This document shows, piece by piece, positions 57,836-64,000 of a DNA stretch of 64,000 nucleotides (positions within the stretch are counted from its first letter, which is position 1; each line of letters starts with the position of its first letter). This DNA is from Cynocephalus volans (lineage: Eukaryota > Chordata > Mammalia > Dermoptera > Cynocephalidae): contig NC_084463.1 in the NCBI RefSeq assembly GCF_027409185.1, forward strand, positions 116,908,133 through 116,972,132. Direction: 5' to 3'. The notes under the pieces were generated by a model. The model saw only the letters and a program-made list of their open reading frames with translations. It was not told where the DNA came from and made no database searches. Made by a program: the position numbers and the translations under genes.

Positions 57836-58975
57836 TAATTTATAATTATTTCTATAGCTACATATAGATATATAGATAAATGTTGCAAACCACAAGTTCA
57901 TGCCAATACCTCCAATTCTAACACAATACCACAGGTAAGTCTCTTCTACAATGGTGAGAAACCTGGCACTCATGATTCTTAATATATTTACTCATTTGAT
58001 CAGTCCCCCCATATGTAGCCAGTCTTCCACTGGGGCCCCTCCGCACATGAGGCCCTCATCACCTCACTCAGGCTCTGACATCCCATGTCGACTATCACTG
58101 CGGCTCTCCCTAAGGGCCCCCCACACTTAGAAACCCGCCTCACTCCATCCTTGCTCCAACACCGTGTCTGTGTCCTCACACCCACCACATGGATGCCTTC
58201 CTTTCCTGGTTGGGCCACCCTCTTGATTAGCACTCTCTTTATCCCAGTTGGGCCCCAACACCCCAGGCTGGGTCATCTTTGCTGGAGCCACCGTTTTCAC
58301 CCTGCTCTTGGCCAGGGAGGCTCCCCTTCCTCCCCCAACACACACACACCTCCAACACATGCTTGCCTTGCTCAGACCCTCATAATGGATTCTGGACTGA
58401 TTTCTTCAGAAAGGGAAGGGAAAAGGTAAGAGCTCCCAGCACTTCTTAACAGGCAACCCTGCTGTCACTTTCATTATCATATCACCAGCTGGCTTCAGTC
58501 AGCTTCCCAGACTCATAAGGAAAAACAAACCCACACATCTGACACATTGTAGAGAAGTTTTATACAGAGACAGCCTAAAATACTCCTGCACAGCACCAGG
58601 TTGATGCAATATTTCCTTTGTCACACTATTTGGCAGCTGCAGATACCAGTTTCTTTCCCCTTTTTTCAGAGCACACGGAGACACATACCTAGCCCTATAT
58701 CCCAGAATGCCCACAAACCATCCTCAGAACACAATCTACAAGTCCTGATGACTGTTTTTCAATATATTGCAGAGTACATGAAAACACTATAGCATTTAAG
58801 GCAAAAAAAAAAAAAAATTCCAAACATCTCTTCTTGTAAACATGCCCCTGTTTGAGCAGCAGATCTCCAACATGAAGCAATTTGGGCACTTTCATGCCCA
58901 AGGTTCATGGAAAGATTCCCATTATCTTTTAATCTATTTTGTCACAAACTTTTGAAGTACCCTCATACATTCTCA
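57836..58975. other. Flanking sequence, nothing recognised
   Basis: Unassigned sequence upstream of PLEKHA7 with a short A-run at 58,802-58,816 and no gene-like frame. Confidence 0.4.
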
Positions 58976-58979
58976 GTCC

Positions 58980-59120
58980 TAATTCCATCAATTGTTAGCT
59001 GTGTACGTATCCTGAACATCTGTAAAATGGGGGTGATGCTGTTTACCACAGAGTTATTGTAAGGATTAAACTAGAGAACATGTATTTGAGCACTCTGGAG
59101 AGAACATTAGTTTTACCACT
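58980..59120 (+). mobile_element. MIR SINE fragment
   Basis: CATCTGTAAAATGGGGGTGA and CCACAGAGTTATTGTAAGGA. Confidence 0.75.
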
Positions 59121-60188
59121 AATGATTGTTATGTAACACTGCTATGGAGGAAAGACCGACATTCCCCTTTATTGAGAATCTACTATGTGCTGGGCTTTTT
59201 TCTATTCATTCGTGAATGTGACAGTACTTTAGAAGTTTTGATCTTGGACTCTACTGTTCTGCTTTAGGATGATGAAGAGAAATGGAGAGGGAGTCCCTGA
59301 GGGACCATTGGGAGACAGATGGGAAAGGGCAGCCTAGGTCCCTGGGAAGACGCAGCTCTCCTCTGTTTCCCAGCCATCTCCTTAAGTGCTCTCAACCCCA
59401 GCAGACCACATCTCCGGGAGGGATATTGGGTGGGAGTCATGCAGCTAAGGTGCTAACCTGGGTAAGAAGGGAAGGATCAGAGGTGCGTAGACTCTTAAAG
59501 CTGGGAAGGCCTTTAGAGATGGCCTTTGGCCTTCTGTTTCTTCTGTAAAATGAGGGGGCTGGAGTACTTCTCTGAAGATTCAAGGGGACCTTTGTGACCA
59601 AGGCAAGACTAGAATACACAATGCCTGAGCACTCCCCCAGGTCAAAGGTGCCCGGTGGCTTCCCTGTCAGTCCTATTTTAGAAACAGTCCACATTTACAG
59701 GTGGAGAAATAGAGACCCAAGGAGTGGAAAGGTCAGCAAGAGACCCGCCCCTCCCACTCATGGGAACAAGGCCTTGTATTTGCTGTCCCATGTCTGCTGT
59801 AAGACACACAGGAGGAGCCCCGGCTGCTGCAGATCCTCCCTGGTGCCCAGGCCACACTGGGCAGTTCTCATACTGGAGTGGGAGCACACAGCATTTCATC
59901 AGCTCTTGTGGCAGTTGGCAGGAGGCTGAATCTAGGGAAGATAGCCAGGAAAGGAAGGAAGGAAACTCACAATTACTGAGACCTTATTGTCCACAAAGCT
60001 TGATCATCTAACTCCTCATAACTATTTTACAGGCTTAAAAAGTGAAGTAAAATTAAAAATAGCAATAATAGTAATGATAATACTATTTCAAAGGAGACAA
60101 GAGGGAAAGCTCTTTACAGAAAAATGCCAACTAATCAACGTAGACAGCATGATAGCTTTAGAAAATCACTATTTAACAAGTACTCTGC

Positions 60189-60367
60189 GGGGCTGGCCCG
60201 TGGCTCACTTGGTAGAGTGTGGTTCTGATAACACCAAAGCCAAGGGTTCGGATCCCCATACAAAGATGGCTGGTTAGCTCACTTCGGAGAGCGTGGTGCT
60301 GACAACACCAAGTTAAGGGTCAAGATCCCCTTACCTACCGGCCATCTTTTAAAAAAAAAAAAAAAAA
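60189..60367 (+). mobile_element. Dimeric tRNA-derived SINE
   Basis: Same architecture as the copy at 50,319: GGGGCTGGCCCGTGGCTCAC, GGTTCGGATCCC, GGTTAGCTCACTTCGGAGAG, GGTCAAGATCCCC, CGGCCATC and an A-tail of about 20. Imperfect flanking duplication AACAAGTACTCTGC (60,175-60,188) versus AAAACGTACTGTGC (60,368-60,381). Confidence 0.88.
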
Positions 60368-60669
60368 AAAACGTACTGTGCAATAACTAGTTCTGCCAAG
60401 AATCATCAGCAGGTGCTGAAACCATTGGGTAAAATGTTTTGGGGAAGAAGGATATTTCACAGCCTCTCAGTACCATCCCATGCAAATTACAAAGGAAAAA
60501 AAGTACCTTTACAATGAAGAAATCTAGGGGATACCCCTTAACCAAATAAAAATCAATGTCACCCCCAGTTATAGAACAAACTGATATCATGTGCCTCTTG
60601 ACATGGTAATGCACTGAGGACACTCCACCTATGCAGCATTCCTGCAAAAAATGTCTGACTAGGAAACAA

Positions 60670-60965
60670 TCAGACAAATCCGTATTAAAATATATTCTAC
60701 AAAAAAATCTGGCCTGGACTCTTCAGAAGTGGCAATGTTATGAAAGACAAAAAAGTTGGAGGACTATTCTAGATTACAGACCTAAATATAAAGCCATAAA
60801 GCTTCTACAAGAAAACAGGAGAATATCTTTGCAGCCTTGGGGTAGGCAAGATTTCTTGCACAAAACACAAAAAGCATTAACCATATGAGGAAAAAAATGG
60901 ATAAATTGGACTTCACCAAAATTAAATATTTCTGCTTATCAAAAGACATTAAGAAAATGAATAGG
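60670..60965 (+). mobile_element. L1M ORF2 fragment, rearranged
   Basis: From 60,781 the sequence follows ORF2 (AAGCTTCTACAAGAAAACAG, GGGGTAGGCAAGATTTCTTG, AAATTGGACTTCACCAAAAT). The preceding 100 bp (GGCAATGTTATGAAAGACAA) resembles a different, older repeat, so the junction at about 60,780 may mark a nested insertion. Confidence 0.65.
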
Positions 60966-61867
60966 GTGGAGGAGGGAAAGTCACGAGTAAGACACAGAGG
61001 AGGAGGTCTCAGAGCTGGGAGGAGGCGGCAGACAGTAGGGAAATAGACTTGGGCTAAAACACTAAAGATCACACAAAAGGAGAGCAGGAAAACCAAATCC
61101 CCTCCCAAAGTGCCCATGGGGCCCCTTCACAGATCTGCATCCTCAAGATGCCCACCAGCAACGGTATGGTCAGCAGCCCAACTCCACCAGCAGGCCAGCC
61201 CTTCCAGACAAGTCCCTAATGCAGTGGGAGGCAGAGTATGCCAGGCCCAAAAGCAGACCCTGGGCAGCGCCAGCCCAGGGAGCAGCATGAGACACCCATC
61301 TTCAACAGGCCAACCAGGATCTCCCAACCCAAAGAGAGCAGTCAGCCCAATAATGTGATCAGACAGCTTTTGGGTCCTAATGGGTCACAAGGCTTCAAAC
61401 AGTGCAGATAAATGCAGGCAAAAAAGGATGCCACTGCTGCCGCAGTCACCGCCTCCCAGGTTGTCCACCATGCGTCACACTGCCATGGCAGACAGCTGGA
61501 CTTGAGGAGAGGAAATGACCTGACTTACTTGCACTGTGATCTCCCTTGCTCCACCCACTTAGACATTGAACCCCATGTACCGTGGCCTCCCCTCTTTCCC
61601 ACTTCCCACTGTGATTGACACATTGTTAACAAGGGCTGTCCCAAATCAATGGAAAGGGAAAGGATTGGGGTTACGGGAGGGTTGGGGGAAACCACCAGGG
61701 ACTCAGAAAGTCAGACAGTGCCACTTGGCCACTTGGAGTAAAGCCAGTGCCAGCAATAACAGTGTATCATGCTCATTAATTGAAATTTCAAAACGCAAAT
61801 GAGAACTCGCACCCACCCATCCCCAAGTGCATGTCTCCATCACTTAAAAACTAAGTTCTGCTTCACC
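60966..61867. other. Flanking sequence, nothing recognised
   Basis: GC-moderate segment between an L1M ORF2 fragment and the L1-type 5' UTR element; small open frames only. Confidence 0.4.
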
Positions 61868-63400
61868 AACAGACTTCTGGTCAAGATGGCAGAATAGACA
61901 ATCCCCAGCTTCACTCTCTCCCACAAATCAACCAATTTATAACTATAAAAAAGCAACAACAGCCAAGCTGGGGCCCGCTAGAGCTCAGGGGAAGAGGAGG
62001 AGAGACCTACGGAGTTCATGAAAGCGGGAGAATCCCCAATGAGAGAAAGAAAGAACTGCTCAGACTGTTTCAAGCCCCGGCCACTTCCAGGTTGGAGCTG
62101 GTGAGTGCTCAGAGCAGGAGCCTGAAAGCCGCAGCTGTGCCCTTCAGATGAAGTTGCTTGGAGGCGGCAGGGGAGAAAAGGGCTTTGGTGGCCCCCAGGC
62201 CAGCAAGACTACTAATAGGGTTCCCATGGACCCACATAAGAGCAAGGAGCCACAACAACTGAAAAAAGGAGCCACTCAGAGGCTGGTGAGTCATCATAAG
62301 GAGCACAGCCTGTCCCATGGGAAGTGTTTGGAGCACAGATGGTGGGGGAGACGGACCATCAGGGAACACTGGGGCACAGCAAGGACAGCTGATCTTCCCC
62401 CCAGTCAGTGCAGGACCACTCAGAGGAGACTGGTCAGGAATATAGAATTGCATGGGGTGCAGTTTGATGAAAAGACTCAGGTGCAGACCAGTATTTCTAC
62501 ACAACCCTGGTGCACTGGATTTCACTAGAACTGGAAGTACCTATAAAGTCAACCATTAAAACCTGAGCTGCACAAAAAGCCTTCCCTAGGAAATCTGCAG
62601 CAAAGCAGCAATTTAGCTCAACCACAGAGCTCTAGTACTGATCCTCACAGGAAGTTCCCCCATTTTAGAAGTAAGCAAAGGACAACAAATTAGTTCCAGC
62701 ACAGAGTTTGAGTAGTGGTAACAGCAAACAATCCAACACAGAACTGAAAGAAAAAACAAAATACCCACAGACCAGAGACAAAGTTTGATATTAACTAGTA
62801 AAGGTCTCATTTCACCAAAGAACACCTATAACACCTAGAAGGACTGGAAGTCCCCTGGGCTACCAAGCCAGAAAGGGGGGAGGGCCTGGAGCCTCAGCCA
62901 TGTCCTCCAATACCCACAACCAGTCCTGAGGGTGGGGGACTGAGAGCCTCGGCCACACCCCCCAGGCAAGCACAACCACCCCAGCAATGACCACCGAACC
63001 ACCACAGGAAGCGCCTGGGGCTCTGTGGAGCTGGGGTTGTGAGGGGCCTTGGGCCTTGGCCACACTCCCCCAACATGCAACTAGCCCAGCTACGACCACC
63101 AAGCTGCAGCAGGAGGGGCCCCAGGTTCCTGAGCTGGGGTGGTGGGAGGCGAGGGCTTTTGCCACACCCCTCTGACATCTGCACCCAGCCCAGCTGTGAC
63201 CAAGCCACCACTGAAGGTCCCCTGGTCTCCCCTGTGGGAATGTGGGGGGTGCTGCAGGCCTCCAACCCACCCCTCCTCCTTCCTCCTCCTTCCATCACAT
63301 TTTCTTCCCCTTTCCCCTCTCCTCCTCCCTCCCAACTGCTCTGCAACATCATAGAATGTAAAAAAAAATAATATTAATAAAATTTTAAAAATAAAAGTAA
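61868..63400 (+). mobile_element. L1-type 5' UTR segment with internal repeats and A-rich tail
   Basis: It opens with ACTTCTGGTCAAGATGGCAG, the typical first bases of old mammalian L1 5' UTRs, and continues for about 1 kb of 5'-UTR-like sequence into a short tandem array (62,870-63,200), a CT-rich block and an A/AT-rich end near 63,360-63,400. No ORF1 follows. It may be a 5'-UTR-only fragment or a retroposed partial transcript. No target-site duplication was identified. Confidence 0.6.
62870..63210 (+). repeat. Imperfect ~105-bp tandem array (about 3.5 units)
   Basis: The motif GCCTYGGCCACACYCC recurs at 62,946, 63,053 and 63,155 with a partial copy (GCCTCAGCCATG) at 62,891, giving spacings of 55, 107 and 102 bp. 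Each full unit also has an ACCACCCCAGC-AATGACCACC-like segment. Confidence 0.7.
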
Positions 63401-64000
63401 TTTCCATTTGAAAATATCCTTTCTTTTTCTTCCTATTTTTGTTTGTTTATACAAATATCTGATTTGCAAGAAAAAGTACATGAGAGGGGTTTTAGAAGTC
63501 TAATGAATTTTTAATTGAGGAAGGGTAGTTTGGTAGTCTACTTAAAAATGTTTCTGGAAAATTCACTAGGGACATTAACCAACAGGATTTCAGTGAGCTT
63601 AGCTTCTGTATTCCTACTGCTGCCCAGAAAAGGGACAGGGCTCTGCAGCCCCCAGAACAGATGAGCACCCAATGCCTATACCTCCCTCCCACAGCTAAGT
63701 CCCAGGGCATCTTGGCCCTGCCTGGAAACCGGGCTAGCTCTGTGGGCTCAAGGAGCCTCAGGAGGGTGCCAGCCCAACCTCTAGTATTCCCAATACCCTT
63801 CTAGGTGGTTCCCTACCAGCTAGGCTTGCTAGAAGACAGCAAAGCATATCGGTATGAAACTGCACTCCGAGGCTTAGGAGTAAGGGATGCAAGATGCGTT
63901 CAGTATTTTGCTGTCAGCACAAGGAAGACCAGGAGTAGTCTTACTGCAGGACTCTGAGCCTTCTACCCAGTGTGGTCAGGAGGTGGACAGATCTTCCCAC
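63401..64000. other. Right end of window, nothing recognised
   Basis: Sequence following the A-rich tail; no gene, repeat or regulatory element could be supported. Confidence 0.4.

Larger units (their letters stand above)
47350..64000. other. Upstream flanking region of PLEKHA7, repeat-dense
   Basis: No host coding exon was recognised to the right of the promoter. In known mammalian gene order the next genes upstream of PLEKHA7 are RPS13 and PIK3C2A; neither was seen here. The region is filled by L1, SINE, MaLR, MIR and L2 fragments annotated individually. Confidence 0.6.

Overview
This window looks like mammalian nuclear DNA: intron-rich, dominated by interspersed repeats, with one CpG island. 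There are no Alu, B1/B2, ruminant or carnivore SINEs. The young SINEs are tRNA-derived (first half with a GGTTCGGATCC B box, often a second tRNA-like half, A-rich tail) and match what I remember of the CYN family of colugos (Dermoptera, e.g. Galeopterus). The lineage call rests on that memory and was not checked by a search.

Gene content. The only host gene I can support is the 5' end of PLEKHA7 (pleckstrin homology domain containing A7, an adherens-junction protein) on the minus strand. Three coding exons sit within about 430 bp of a CpG island (46,465-46,888), joined by two very short GC-rich introns (117 and 86 bp). They encode residues 1-73 plus part of codon 74: all of WW domain 1 and most of WW domain 2. 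I found no exon 4, so 1-46,464 is read as the beginning of a very large intron 3. The promoter and 5' UTR lie at about 46,889-47,350, and 47,350-64,000 is upstream flanking DNA.

Repeats inside intron 3 (1-46,464): a full-length but broken L1 (about 7,450-13,430) in the same orientation as PLEKHA7, an older L1M 3' end (2,450-3,095), a MaLR LTR (17,228-17,690), another L1M-type 3' UTR (38,785-39,150), many MIR and L2 fragments, a dimeric tRNA SINE (1,266) and tRNA-SINE monomers (21,484; 15,842). Between these are stretches with no recognisable gene.

Repeats upstream of the gene (47,350-64,000): a dense nest of retroelements at 48.3-53.8 kb. It includes a SINE / 5'-truncated L1 / SINE composite bounded by one target-site duplication, in which SINE and L1 ORF2 are fused in frame into a 662-codon open frame. 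Further on are an MST-type MaLR LTR (54,975-55,416), L1M remnants (56.1-57.8 kb), another dimeric SINE (60,189) and, near the right end, an L1-type 5' UTR with an internal ~105-bp repeat array that runs into an A-rich tail (61,868-63,400).

The most interesting observations are the SINE-L1 fused frame, two SINE/L1 junctions at the same homologous ORF2 position, a SINE subfamily apparently created by a ~40-bp internal deletion, the very compact PLEKHA7 5' end, and several small tandem or palindromic arrays. I saw no bacterial-type systems, CRISPR arrays or RNA genes.
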